A stretch of 44,895 bases of DNA, from NCBI GenBank assembly GCA_036562635.1, contig DATCJU010000049.1, positions 1 to 44,895 of the forward strand, read 5' to 3'. This stretch comes from DATCJU01 sp036562635 (GTDB lineage Bacteria; Actinomycetota; Actinomycetes; Mycobacteriales; Pseudonocardiaceae). Under the pieces are notes generated by a model. It searched no databases. It saw only the letters and a program-made list of their open reading frames with translations, and was not told where the DNA came from. A program made the translations under genes and the position numbers. Positions within the stretch are counted from its first letter, which is position 1, and each line of letters opens with the position of its first letter. Shown piece after piece: positions 33,287-41,510 of the stretch.

Positions 33287-33982
33287 ATGAGCTCTCGCCC
33301 GGTCGCCCTGGTCACCGGGGCCTCGCGCGGTATCGGTGCCGCGGTGGCCCGTGCCCTCGCCCCCACCCACGACCTGCTCCTGGGTGGGCGGGACCGACAG
33401 GCGCTGGAGGCGCTGGCCGAGGAGCTGCCCGGAGCCCGGCCCTGGGTCGTCGAGCTGACCGACACCCGGGCACTGGCCGAGGCCACCGCCGGGATCGAGC
33501 GGCTGGACGTGCTGGTGCACAGTGCGGGTGTCGTCGGCCGGCTCCGTCCGATCGCCGAGGTGCCCGCCGAGGTGTGGCGGCACACCCTAGAGGTCAACGT
33601 GGTCGCGGTGGCCGAGCTGACCCGGCTGCTGCTGCCCGCGCTGCGCGTCGCGCACGGCCACGTGGTCCTGATCAACTCCGGGGCGGGTCTGCGGGCGAAC
33701 CCGAACTGGGCGGCCTACGCGGCCAGCAAGTTCGCCCTGCGTGCCTTCGCGGACGCCCTGCGCGCCGAGGAGGAGCCGAACGGGCTGCGGGTGACCTCGG
33801 TGCACCCCGGGCGGACCGCCACCGACATGCAGCGTGAGGTGCGCGACCAGGAGGGCGGCACGTTCGACCCCGACCGCTACCTGCGGCCCGAGTCGGTGGC
33901 CGCCGCGGTGCTGGCCGCGGTGAGCGCGGGGCGCGACGCGCACGTCACCGAGGTCGTGGTGCGGCCCGGCCCACGCGGCTGA
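33287..33982 (+). CDS. Short-chain dehydrogenase/reductase
   Basis: The 231-residue classical SDR has the cofactor motif TGASRGIGAAVA, the LVHSAGVVG strand, a catalytic Ser in VVLINSGAGL, and YAASK (Tyr and Lys). It then has VTSVHPGRTATDM, the PG motif near the substrate lid. The length is normal. It oxidises or reduces an alcohol/ketone with NAD(P), but the substrate cannot be read from the sequence. It appears monocistronic with a leaderless start. Confidence 0.92.
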   Translation: MSSRPVALVTGASRGIGAAVARALAPTHDLLLGGRDRQALEALAEELPGARPWVVELTDTRALAEATAGIERLDVLVHSAGVVGRLRPIAEVPAEVWRHTLEVNVVAVAELTRLLLPALRVAHGHVVLINSGAGLRANPNWAAYAASKFALRAFADALRAEEEPNGLRVTSVHPGRTATDMQREVRDQEGGTFDPDRYLRPESVAAAVLAAVSAGRDAHVTEVVVRPGPRG

Positions 33983-34115
33983 ACCCCTCGGTCGGTCGAG
34001 CGGTAGGCCTCCGGTGTCGGAGACCGGGCCGGCGGAATCCAGACATCAAGTACACATCGGACAGTCCGGTGTGGGTATTCCGCAGGAATGGCCCCGCGCC
34101 GTGTCACGACTGGGT

Positions 34116-34121
34116 TAGGTT
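34116..34121 (+). promoter_or_regulatory. -10 box (TAGGTT), likely leaderless promoter
   Basis: TAGGTT ends 8 bases before the GTG at 34130 and there is no Shine-Dalgarno sequence. This decided the choice of 34130 over the upstream ATG at 34088, which would lie upstream of the promoter. Confidence 0.5.
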
Positions 34122-34129
34122 GCCTCACC

Positions 34130-34861
34130 GTGCAACCGCACCAGCCGTCACAGCCCTACCCGTCCCCGGTCCCGCCGGGCGTGCCGGTACCCCCACCGGG
34201 GTACCCGCAGGCCGGACCCGTACCGCCGGCGTTCCCCGGCCCCGGTTACCCCCCTGCCGGGGGTGGCCACCCGCCCGCCGGCGCCGTTCCGCCCCCTGCA
34301 CCCGGTGTGCAGCCCGGTGCCGCACCGCCGCCGGGGGCGCCGCACCCCGACCCCGGAGGACAGCCGGCTCCCCACGCCGTGGCCCCGGTCGGGGTGGCGG
34401 GCGAGCCGCCCAGGCGCTCGCCGTGGGTGTGGTTCGTCGCGGCTGCTGCGTTCGTCGTGCTCGCCCTGGCCTCCTTCGCCCTGCCCACCTCGCTGGAGAT
34501 CCCGCCGACCCGCACCGTGGAGCTGAGCGAGGGGGACGAGTTCGACCTCGGTGCCGACCGTCCGACCACCTGCACCGTGACCCCGCAGAACGGGGAACAG
34601 CGCGAACTGCAGGCGCGGACCACCAAGCGGACCACCACCGGCCGCAAGGGGCGGACCCGGACCACCAGCGACGACGCCGACTACGTCGCGTGGTTCTCCG
34701 GGCCGGCCGAGATCTCCTGCGCCGGCCCGGCGGAGTACGAGGGTCCGGACGAGGAGACCATGGAGAACATCGCCTTCGGCATGTTCGCCGTCGGTCTGGT
34801 TGGCGCGGTGATCTGCGGTTGGATCGGTTACCGGCGCATCCGACCGAAGCAGAAGCCCTGA
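34130..34861 (+). CDS. Pro-rich membrane protein of unknown function
   Basis: The 243-residue protein (from the leaderless GTG) has a cytoplasmic Pro/Gly-rich N-terminus of about 95 residues, beginning VQPHQPSQPYPSPVPPG. A membrane helix (WVWFVAAAAFVVLALASFAL) follows, then an extracytoplasmic domain with two Cys (PTTCTVTP, AEISCAGP). A second helix (FGMFAVGLVGAVICGWIGY) and a short basic tail end it. The external loop of ~95 residues may be disulfide-bonded. No catalytic motif is seen. It ends next to a bidirectional terminator. Confidence 0.75.
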   Translation: MQPHQPSQPYPSPVPPGVPVPPPGYPQAGPVPPAFPGPGYPPAGGGHPPAGAVPPPAPGVQPGAAPPPGAPHPDPGGQPAPHAVAPVGVAGEPPRRSPWVWFVAAAAFVVLALASFALPTSLEIPPTRTVELSEGDEFDLGADRPTTCTVTPQNGEQRELQARTTKRTTTGRKGRTRTTSDDADYVAWFSGPAEISCAGPAEYEGPDEETMENIAFGMFAVGLVGAVICGWIGYRRIRPKQKP

Positions 34862-34868
34862 CCGGGGA

Positions 34869-34908
34869 CCGGGTCGGCGGGGCGGGAACGGAGGCCCCGC
34901 CGACCCGG
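34869..34908. terminator. Bidirectional terminator between convergent genes
   Basis: A perfect 15-bp stem (34869-34883 with 34894-34908) with a 10-base loop fills the 66-bp gap between the Pro-rich membrane protein gene (+) and the amidohydrolase gene (-). Confidence 0.8.
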
Positions 34909-34927
34909 AACCACGGACTCCCGCGGA

Positions 34928-36289
34928 TCAGCCGGTCGGCTCGGCGGCCAGCCTGGTGGCGACGGCCCGGACCGCGGCCCGGGCCTCGGCGAGATCGGCC
35001 CGGGTGGGCACCCCGTCGGCCAGGACCTGTTCCCCGGCCACCCACACGTCCCGCACACACCGGGACCCCGCGGCCCACACCAGGTTGGCCAGCAGCTGGC
35101 CGTCCGGAACGTCCAGACCGGCCACGAACGCGGGGTCGTCCACCCCGACGTGCACCAGGTCGGCCCAGCGGCCGGGCTCCAACGCCCCGATGTCGTCCCG
35201 GTGCAGTGCCTCCGCTCCACCGCGCGTGGCCAGCAGCAGGGCCTGCGCGGCGGTCACCGCGGCCGCGTCCCCGGTGGACAGCCGGGCCAGCAGTCCGGCG
35301 AGCCGCGCCTCCTCCCACAGGTCCAGGTCGTCGTTGCTGGCCGGCCCGTCCGTGCCGAGACCGACCGGCACCCCGGCGCGCACCAGGTCCACCAGCCGGG
35401 CGATGCCGGAGGCCAGTTTGGCGTTCGAGCCCGGGCAGTGCGCCACGCCCACCCGGTGTCGGGCGAGCACCTCGACGTCGGTGTCGGACAGGTGCACGCA
35501 GTGCGCGGCGACCAATCGACCCCCGACCACGCCGAGCTGCTCCAGCATCAGCGGCACCGACCCGTACCGCTCACGCTGTGCGGTGTCCTCGGCGGCGGCT
35601 TCCGCGACGTGGATCTGCACCAGGGCGTCCCGCTGCCGGGCCGCCTCCGCGACCTGTCGCAACGCCTCCTCCGGCAGCATGTACGCCGAGTGCGGGGCGT
35701 AGGAGAGCTCGATCCGTTCCCCCGGGCCGAAGCGCAGCCCGTCGGCGTCGATCCAGGCGTCGATGTCGGCGACCATCCGCCGCCAGCCGTTCCCACCCGC
35801 ACCGGGCAGGTCCAGCACCGCGGCGCCGAGCACCACCCGGGACCCGGCGGTCAGCGCCGCCTCGGCCATCCGTTCGGCCTGGAAGTACATCTCCGCGCTG
35901 GTGGTCACCCCGGCGCGCAGCATCTCCAGACAGCCCAGCAGCATGCCGGCCCGGATGTCCTCCGGGCGCAGCCGCGCCTCGGCCGGCCAGATGACGTCGT
36001 GCAGCCAGCGCAGCAGCGGCAGGTCACCGCCCAGGCCGCGCAGCACGGTCATCGGGGTGTGCGCGTGGGCGTTGACCAGGCCGGGCAGCAGGATGCCGTC
36101 GAGCCGTCGGACCCGGGCGCCCGCCGGGAGGTCGGGGGCCTGGCCGGCCGGGCCGCAGTAGGTGATGCGCCCGGTCACGTCGACGTCCACCACGCCGTCC
36201 CGGAGCACGGTGCAGTCGGGGTCGCACGGCAGTACGACGGGGGCGTGCAGCCGCAACGGGGTTTCGGTGAGTGCGGGGGTGGCGGTCAT
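34928..36289 (-). CDS. Amidohydrolase/deaminase of the MTA/SAH-deaminase and 8-oxoguanine deaminase group
   Basis: The 453-residue metal-dependent amidohydrolase has the metal motif LVNAHAHTPMT, GVTTSAEMYF, SYAPHSAYML, IHVAEAAAED (metal His), AHCVHLSDTDV, AHCPGSNAKLASG and GTDGPASNDDLDLW (catalytic Asp). This set of motifs fits purine/SAH deaminases; the exact substrate (SAH, methylthioadenosine, 8-oxoguanine or another purine) is not resolved. The ATG at 36287-36289 is preferred over an upstream GTG because CAGGAT, a near -10 sequence, lies 8 bases before it. Confidence 0.85.
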   Translation of the reverse strand: MTATPALTETPLRLHAPVVLPCDPDCTVLRDGVVDVDVTGRITYCGPAGQAPDLPAGARVRRLDGILLPGLVNAHAHTPMTVLRGLGGDLPLLRWLHDVIWPAEARLRPEDIRAGMLLGCLEMLRAGVTTSAEMYFQAERMAEAALTAGSRVVLGAAVLDLPGAGGNGWRRMVADIDAWIDADGLRFGPGERIELSYAPHSAYMLPEEALRQVAEAARQRDALVQIHVAEAAAEDTAQRERYGSVPLMLEQLGVVGGRLVAAHCVHLSDTDVEVLARHRVGVAHCPGSNAKLASGIARLVDLVRAGVPVGLGTDGPASNDDLDLWEEARLAGLLARLSTGDAAAVTAAQALLLATRGGAEALHRDDIGALEPGRWADLVHVGVDDPAFVAGLDVPDGQLLANLVWAAGSRCVRDVWVAGEQVLADGVPTRADLAEARAAVRAVATRLAAEPTG

Positions 36290-36350
36290 GGCCTCTGATC
36301 CTGGCACGGCGTCCTGTGCGGGACGCAGTCAAACGTGCGTGCCGACGATT

Positions 36351-36386
36351 CACCTGAAAGAGGATGTACTTCTCCCTCTTCAGGTG
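36351..36386. repeat. Inverted repeat between the deaminase and small membrane protein genes
   Basis: CACCTGAAAGAGG pairs with CCTCTTCAGGTG over 12 bp with one bulged A and an 11-base loop. It sits 60-100 bases upstream of the deaminase start and 55 bases upstream of the small gene. Unlike the terminators here, it is AT-containing and lies between divergent starts, so it is more likely an operator or leader structure. Confidence 0.5.
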
Positions 36387-36441
36387 ATGCCATGGAGGTG
36401 GGCCAGGGCCAACCCTGGGACCACGGGGGTGGGAGGGAACC

Positions 36442-36564
36442 ATGATGGCGACGATCGTCGGTTGGGTGGCAGCCGGGATCGGCATCCTGGTGCTGCTGAC
36501 CATGGCCGCGGCGGGAATCCTCACCGCGGGGAGCGGACGTCCGGCACGGCCGGACCGTCACTGA
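36442..36564 (+). CDS. Single-span small membrane protein (40 aa)
   Basis: The ATG has a strong GGGAGGG three bases upstream. The product begins MMATIVGWVAAGIGILVLLT and ends SGRPARPDRH: one membrane helix (residues ~5-27) with a short basic tail. The codons are GC3-rich in frame. Such tiny proteins often modulate larger membrane proteins or sensors, but no partner is evident. It is divergent from the deaminase gene, with an inverted repeat between them. Confidence 0.6.
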   Translation: MMATIVGWVAAGIGILVLLTMAAAGILTAGSGRPARPDRH

Positions 36565-36682
36565 GGAGGCACCGGACCGGTTTCGTCCGCGCGGCGTTCA
36601 CCGGTGGCACGACGACGGTGGGAGTCGGCGTCCGGCGGGCGGTTCGACGGGCACGGTGCCCGTCGATCGGCGCCACCGGCCC

Positions 36683-37867
36683 TCACGCGCCGATCCTGCG
36701 GCGCAGCGCGCCGAGCAGCGGACCTTGGGCTGCCGTCCGCACCAGTTCCGTACCGCCGAACCGCGGCGGTCCGCCCCGCAGTCCACGGGTCACCGCGTCC
36801 CGGTCCAGGACGTAGGCCGGGCGGCCCGGGGAAGCCGGTGCCGAGTGGGGACGTCGGGAACGTTCCCGGAACCGGGCGTACAGCCGCTGCGCCTCCGTGT
36901 GGTGGTCGCTGAGCACGACACCGCCCGCGTCGAACGAGTGCAGGACCGCCCGGTTCAGTTCCAGCAGGGCCCGGTCCCGCCACAGTGTCCGTTCCGAGGA
37001 GACGTCCAGACCGAGCCGGAACGCCACCTGCCAGGCCACGCCGTACCGGTCGTCGGCGCCCAGACTGCCGTAGGTGATCTCGCTGTCCACGAACCAGGCG
37101 TTGAACGGTGCCGCGGGGTAGCTCACCCCGCCGATGACCAGCCGCATGTTGGCCACCGCCGGTACCGCGTGCCAGCGCAGACCGAGTTCGGTGAACCAGG
37201 GCAGGTCGGGGTGTTCCAGCGGCACCTCCAGCACCACGTCCCGGGGCACCGGGAACAGCTGTGGCCCCTCCTCCTCGGTCTCCACCACCAGTGGGAGCAG
37301 GTCGAACGGACTGCGCTGGGCGGGTGGGCGCCAGCCGAGCCGTCGCACCGCCTCGGTGAAACCGGTGTAGCGCCGGTCGCCCAGCACCTCGCCGTCGGCG
37401 TCCCGGTAGCCGGCGTAGCGGATGAGCTGTTCGTTCCAGATGCGCGGGCCGGGGCGCTCGGGGGTGTCCGGGGCGAACACCGTCACCACCGGCTGGATCG
37501 CGCCCCCGTTGGTGGCCATCCGCAGGTGCTCGAAACACGCGTCGGCCACCCCGGCGGCCCGGCGCACCCGTCTCAGGTCGCGGACCCGTAACCGTCGGTC
37601 CGGCAGCCCGGTCACGCACGGGGCGATCTCCCGCAGTGCCATCCGGACGCCGTGGACCAGTTCGGCGCTGGTGTGCCAGTAGGTCCCGGTCGCCGCGATC
37701 TCGGTGCGTACCTGGGTCAGGCGGGTGGACACCGAACCGGCGTCGGGGTGCTCCGCGTAGAAGGCCCGGAGGAACTCCTCCGCCGCGGCGACGTCCACCA
37801 CGGCCTCCGTGGCCTCGGTACGGGGCCTCTCCGGAAGAGTGATCACATGTTCACGGAATGCGGTCAC
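36683..37867 (-). CDS. Divergent nitric oxide synthase oxygenase-like protein
   Basis: The 394-residue protein aligns by eye with bacterial NOS along its length: TEIAATGTYWHTSAELVHG, PRIWNEQLIRYAGY, FDLLPLVVETEEEG, EVPLEHPDLPWF, RWHAVPAVANMRLVIGGVSY, PAAPFNAWF, LWRDRALLELNRAVLHSF and SDHHTEA. A heme-ligating Cys candidate is C84 and the substrate Glu is E263. However, the near-invariant WRNxxRCIGR reads LREIAPCVTG (Trp to Leu at 78), GWYMGTEIG reads AWFVDSEIT, and the C-terminal GDWxWxxPP region is not recognisable. NO synthesis from arginine is therefore uncertain. Start 37867 is chosen for a leaderless -10 seven bases upstream. Confidence 0.85.
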   Translation of the reverse strand: MTAFREHVITLPERPRTEATEAVVDVAAAEEFLRAFYAEHPDAGSVSTRLTQVRTEIAATGTYWHTSAELVHGVRMALREIAPCVTGLPDRRLRVRDLRRVRRAAGVADACFEHLRMATNGGAIQPVVTVFAPDTPERPGPRIWNEQLIRYAGYRDADGEVLGDRRYTGFTEAVRRLGWRPPAQRSPFDLLPLVVETEEEGPQLFPVPRDVVLEVPLEHPDLPWFTELGLRWHAVPAVANMRLVIGGVSYPAAPFNAWFVDSEITYGSLGADDRYGVAWQVAFRLGLDVSSERTLWRDRALLELNRAVLHSFDAGGVVLSDHHTEAQRLYARFRERSRRPHSAPASPGRPAYVLDRDAVTRGLRGGPPRFGGTELVRTAAQGPLLGALRRRIGA

Positions 37868-37874
37868 GCCGGGC

Positions 37875-37880
37875 ACCGTA
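37875..37880 (-). promoter_or_regulatory. -10 box (TACGGT) of a leaderless promoter for the NOS-like gene
   Basis: On the minus strand TACGGT is followed by exactly 7 bases and then GTG, the same spacing as upstream of nfo and the SDR gene. Confidence 0.5.
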
Positions 37881-38035
37881 ACCCGCGGATCTGCTCACCG
37901 GAGATCGCGAGAATGGGCGGTTTCCTGCGCATTCGGATATCACCCGACTCGGGATCTGATCCACACGGAGTAACCGTCTCGACGGCAGGAGGACGCTTCT
38001 TGAGCGGCCGTTGGCGTGAGTCTCGTCGACCCGGA

Positions 38036-38749
38036 TCACACCCGCTCGAAGATCAGATCCCGGGAGATCCGCCCCTCCTCCTCGGCCCGCCGCTCGAACT
38101 TGGTCACCGGCCGCCACTCCGGTCGGGGCGCCCACCCACCGGGCTCGTCGGCGTACCGGTTGCGCAGCAACGGTTCGGCCGAGCACACCTCGAGCATCTG
38201 CTCGGCGTAGTTCTCCCAGTCCGTGGCCAGGTGCAGGGTGGCGCCCGGCGCCATCCGTGAGGCCAGCAGGGACACGAAGGGCGGCTGGATGAGCCTGCGC
38301 TTGTGGTGCCGCTTCTTCGGCCACGGGTCCGGGAAGAAGATCCGGACCCCGCTCAGCGACTCCGGGGCGATGTGGTCCCGGAGCAGGTCCACCGCGTCCC
38401 CGCGCAGCAGACGCAGGTTGCGCAGCCCCAGCTTCTCCATGCGCAGCAACAGCTGGGCCAGCCCCGGCTTGTAGACCTCGACCGCCAGGTAGTTCAGCTC
38501 GGGTTCGGCCGCCGCGAGCTGCGCGGTCGTCTCGCCCATCCCGGAGCCGATCTCCAGCATCACCGGTGCGGACCGCCCGAACCAGTCGTCCAGGTCCAGC
38601 GGTCCCGGGGGCAGGGCGGCCACCTCGCGGCCGAACTCGGTCCAGTGGGTGTCCCAGGCGCGTTGCTGCCCGGTGGTCATGCGTTCGCCGCGCTGGACGT
38701 AGCTGACCACGGTGCGCATCCGTCGCACCGGCTGCTGGGTGGACTCCAT
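38036..38749 (-). CDS. trmB: tRNA (guanine-N7-)-methyltransferase
   Basis: The 237-residue protein contains VMLEIGSGMGETTAQLA (SAM motif I), YLAVEVYKPGLAQLL, the TrmB signature RIFFPDPWPKKRHHKRRL, LATDWENYAEQML and the C-terminal TKFERRAEEEGRISRDLIFE. It methylates G46 in the tRNA variable loop using S-adenosylmethionine. The start at 38749 gives MESTQQPVRRMRTVVSYVQ, typical of actinobacterial TrmB. It stands alone between the NOS-like gene and the Hsp70-like gene. Confidence 0.95.
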   Translation of the reverse strand: MESTQQPVRRMRTVVSYVQRGERMTTGQQRAWDTHWTEFGREVAALPPGPLDLDDWFGRSAPVMLEIGSGMGETTAQLAAAEPELNYLAVEVYKPGLAQLLLRMEKLGLRNLRLLRGDAVDLLRDHIAPESLSGVRIFFPDPWPKKRHHKRRLIQPPFVSLLASRMAPGATLHLATDWENYAEQMLEVCSAEPLLRNRYADEPGGWAPRPEWRPVTKFERRAEEEGRISRDLIFERV

Positions 38750-38817
38750 GCCTCGACTGTGCCAAACCCCCCGGCCGGTTCGGACACCAGGTGTGCCCGA
38801 GAGTCGGGCCGGGCCGC

Positions 38818-40857
38818 TCAGCGCGGCCTGACCTGCTCGTCCCAGAACTCGCGCACCGCCCCCTCGGGGGCCTGCTGCCCGTCGGCCAGGGAGGCCAGCC
38901 CGCACAGCTCCTCGCCCGAGTCCGTCCAGATGGTCAGCTGGTCGGACGGGCTCAGCACACCTCGCAGCTCGTGCCAGCTGCCGCTGTACCCGCGGCCGCT
39001 CCAGGACCCGGAGTCCACGGACTGGCCGAGCATCGGGAGCGTCGTCGGCAGGACCTCGCAGAAGTCCCGTCCCGCGACGAACGCCACGTCGAACCGCAGG
39101 CCCTCGTGGTCCATCGTGCACTCGACCACGGTGCGGGGAGCGCCGATGGGGAAGCTCAGGGACGCCTGGGAGCAGCTCGTCGCCCGGTCCACGGCGTCAC
39201 CGGCGAACGTCCGCAGTTCGGTGTCGTCCCCGAATGCCGACTCCTTGTCCTGGGCCGCGCCGGTGGTCGTGCCGGTGGCCGTGGTGGTGCGTGCGGCGGT
39301 GGTTCCGGTGGTGCGTGCGGTGGTGGTCGTGTTCGGGGCGGCCGCGGTGGTCGTCCCCCCGTCCCCGGTGGGGTCGGCCGGGGAGAGGGTGTGGTCGGCC
39401 AGGACGAACGTGAGGACGAGCGCGACCACCACCAGGCCCACCGCGCCCGCGGCGAGCACGGGGAGCCGTCTCCGTCCGCCGCTCCCACCCGGAGTGGGGC
39501 TGGTCGGCCCGGGGCCGGCCGGCGGCTGGTGCGGCGGGGGGATCGTCCCCTGGGGCGGGGTGGCCGGGCCGGGGCCCGGGAAGTGCGGCAGCAGCTGGGG
39601 CGGCCCCGTGTCCGGGGCTCCCGTCCCGGGCGGGGCGGCGGGCGGGATCGGGGCCCCACCCGGCGGGGTGCCGGGAGCGGTGGGGACGGCCGCACCACCC
39701 GGAGGCGTCGCGGAGGGGATGCCCGTCCCGGCGGCGGACCATCCACTCAGGGAGGTCGGCGGCGGGGCCGGGTCGGTGAAGTCCGGGTCCACCGGGGTGA
39801 TCAGGGCTCCCATGGCCACCGAGGTCTCCGGTGACTCCACCGCGGTCGGCACCACGCCCAGCCGCTCCGCGATCAGCTGGGCGACCAGCGGCATCCGGGT
39901 CGCCCCGCCCACCAGGTAGATCCCGGTGAGCTGTTGTGGGCTCAGGCCCGCCGCGGCGATCGTGCCGGACAACAGGGAGACGGTGCGTTCCAGGTGCGGT
40001 CGGACGAGCTGTTCCAGCTCCTCCCGGGTGACGTGCGCGTCCGGCAGCGGTTCGGGCAGCGGGATGTCGGTCTGGGCGTAGCGGGAGAGCGCCTCCTTGC
40101 CGGCTCGGATGTCGTCGGCCAGCGCCCGTGCGGTCCGCCGGGCCCGTGGCGTGGTGGGGTGCAGCAGTTCGTCCCACTCCGGGCGGTCGGGGCCGACGGT
40201 GCGTCGGATGTGCTCCAGGAGCGCGTGGTCGACGTCCCGTCCCCCGATGTCGGTCAGACCGGCCTCGGCGAGCACCTGCCAACCCTGTTCGGTGCGCTGC
40301 ACCACGGCGATGTCGGTGGTGCCACCACCCATGTCGTAGACGGCGAGGCTCTGGCCCGGGGAGAACGGGCGGTCCTGGCCGTCGAGGCCGGCGAAGTGGG
40401 CGGCGGCCGCCACCGGTTCGGCCAGGAGCTGCACCGGGCCCGGGAAACCCGCTGCCCGGGCCGCGGCGCGCAGGGTGTTGCACCGAATGCGGTGCCAGTC
40501 CGCGGGGTGGGTGAGCACGACACGGTCCGGCGGTCCGCCGAGCTGCCGGGTCGCCTCGTCGGCCACCCGCCGGAGCACGGCGGCGATCAGCTCGGTGACG
40601 GGGACCACGGTGCTGCCCAGCAGCACCTCGACGTCGTCGATGCGTTGTTTGGGGTTCGGTTCGTAGCGTGACGGGTCCAGTCGGGCCTGGCGTTCCGCCT
40701 CCCGGCCGACCACGAGGGTCTGGTCCGGGGCGAGCCACACCGCCGAGGGGAGCAGCGGCCACCCCTCGATGGTGAGCAGTCGCCCGGGTGTTCCGGGGGT
40801 GGTACGCACCGCGGCCACCGTGTTCGAGGTGCCGAAGTCGATGGCGAGTTCTCGCAC
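38818..40857 (-). CDS. Membrane-anchored Hsp70/DnaK-like ATPase with extracytoplasmic domain
   Basis: The 679-residue protein has an N-terminal actin/Hsp70 ATPase: LAIDFGTSNTVAAVR (phosphate 1), YDMGGGTTDIAVV (phosphate 2) and YLVGGATRMPLVAQLI (adenosine). The usual peptide-binding domain is missing. A Pro/Gly linker (~370-460), one membrane helix near 463-485 (VLAAGAVGLVVVALVLTFVL), a Thr/Ala-rich stalk and an external ~130-residue domain with four Cys (TSCSQA, VECTMD, RDFCEV, EELCGL) follow. The GTG start has AGGAGG five bases upstream. It may couple ATP state inside to sensing outside. The partner is unknown. Confidence 0.88.
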   Translation of the reverse strand: MRELAIDFGTSNTVAAVRTTPGTPGRLLTIEGWPLLPSAVWLAPDQTLVVGREAERQARLDPSRYEPNPKQRIDDVEVLLGSTVVPVTELIAAVLRRVADEATRQLGGPPDRVVLTHPADWHRIRCNTLRAAARAAGFPGPVQLLAEPVAAAAHFAGLDGQDRPFSPGQSLAVYDMGGGTTDIAVVQRTEQGWQVLAEAGLTDIGGRDVDHALLEHIRRTVGPDRPEWDELLHPTTPRARRTARALADDIRAGKEALSRYAQTDIPLPEPLPDAHVTREELEQLVRPHLERTVSLLSGTIAAAGLSPQQLTGIYLVGGATRMPLVAQLIAERLGVVPTAVESPETSVAMGALITPVDPDFTDPAPPPTSLSGWSAAGTGIPSATPPGGAAVPTAPGTPPGGAPIPPAAPPGTGAPDTGPPQLLPHFPGPGPATPPQGTIPPPHQPPAGPGPTSPTPGGSGGRRRLPVLAAGAVGLVVVALVLTFVLADHTLSPADPTGDGGTTTAAAPNTTTTARTTGTTAARTTTATGTTTGAAQDKESAFGDDTELRTFAGDAVDRATSCSQASLSFPIGAPRTVVECTMDHEGLRFDVAFVAGRDFCEVLPTTLPMLGQSVDSGSWSGRGYSGSWHELRGVLSPSDQLTIWTDSGEELCGLASLADGQQAPEGAVREFWDEQVRPR

Positions 40858-40898
40858 CCGGCCTCCTGCTGCGCACACGGAATTCACCCCATAGGGAT

Positions 40899-40928
40899 CA
40901 CCTTGAGCTGATCGAGTGACTCAAGGTG
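40899..40928 (-). promoter_or_regulatory. HAIR-like inverted repeat upstream of the Hsp70-like gene
   Basis: CACCTTGAG (40899-40907) and CTCAAGGTG (40920-40928) form a perfect 9-bp inverted repeat, 42 bases upstream of the start. The arms contain CTTGAG/CTCAAG, as in the HspR operator (CTTGAGT-N7-ACTCAAG), but the spacing is three bases longer. Confidence 0.5.
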
Positions 40929-41146
40929 TCCTCTTTCGGTGCGCTGACCGTACCCGTCGGCTCCGGTGGTGCGAGCATGCTCGTGGGGAACGTGTCCGGT
41001 CACCGGCGTGCGGGCCCCCGAGGTGGCCGATGCCGAGGGGACAGGGGGTGGTGTGGCGAGGTGACTCTGGGTGGTGCTACCAGGGAGTAGCAATCACCCG
41101 GATGGGGCAGGATCTGTTCGACCGATAGAAGCCTCTTACTCTCCGT

Positions 41147-41160
41147 GCAGAAATTTCTGC
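41147..41160. promoter_or_regulatory. 14-bp perfect palindrome in the 40858-41235 intergenic region
   Basis: GCAGAAATTTCTGC is a perfect palindrome 75 bases upstream of the small membrane protein gene. The 378-bp region between the divergent Hsp70-like and small-protein genes otherwise contains only the HAIR-like repeat. The palindrome is a candidate operator for an unknown dimeric regulator. Confidence 0.4.
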
Positions 41161-41235
41161 GTGTGGGGAAGCAACTTCCCTGGTCGAGCGACGTCCGCCG
41201 AGTGAGGAAACCCATCGCAGTCGGGGTGATCAACA

Positions 41236-41505
41236 GTGGCGGTGGCTTCGGGAAACGTCCTGCTGACCGATCTGGTGCTGACCCTCGCCGCGCTCACGGC
41301 GGTCGTGCTGCTGGTGCGTGCTCTCCTGCGCTGGCTGCGGAAGCCGTACCTGGTGTGGCGGTGTCGACGCACCACGGCACAGCTCCGGGCTCGCCTGGAG
41401 AACGCCGCTCGGCAGTCCGGCCACTCCCGGCCGGTCGTTCCCGACACCGGTAACCCCCGACCCGTACCCGTGCGGATCGAGATCCGCGACCGGGCCGCGT
41501 CCTGA
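41236..41505 (+). CDS. Small membrane protein of unknown function
   Basis: The GTG start follows GGGGTGATC. The 89-residue product has one N-terminal membrane helix (VLLTDLVLTLAALTAVVLLV), then a basic segment (LLRWLRKPYLVWRCRR) and a hydrophilic Arg/Pro-rich tail. Positive-inside places the tail in the cytoplasm. It converges on the next gene with only five bases between stops. No family is recognised. Confidence 0.65.
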   Translation: MAVASGNVLLTDLVLTLAALTAVVLLVRALLRWLRKPYLVWRCRRTTAQLRARLENAARQSGHSRPVVPDTGNPRPVPVRIEIRDRAAS

Positions 41506-41510
41506 CCGCG

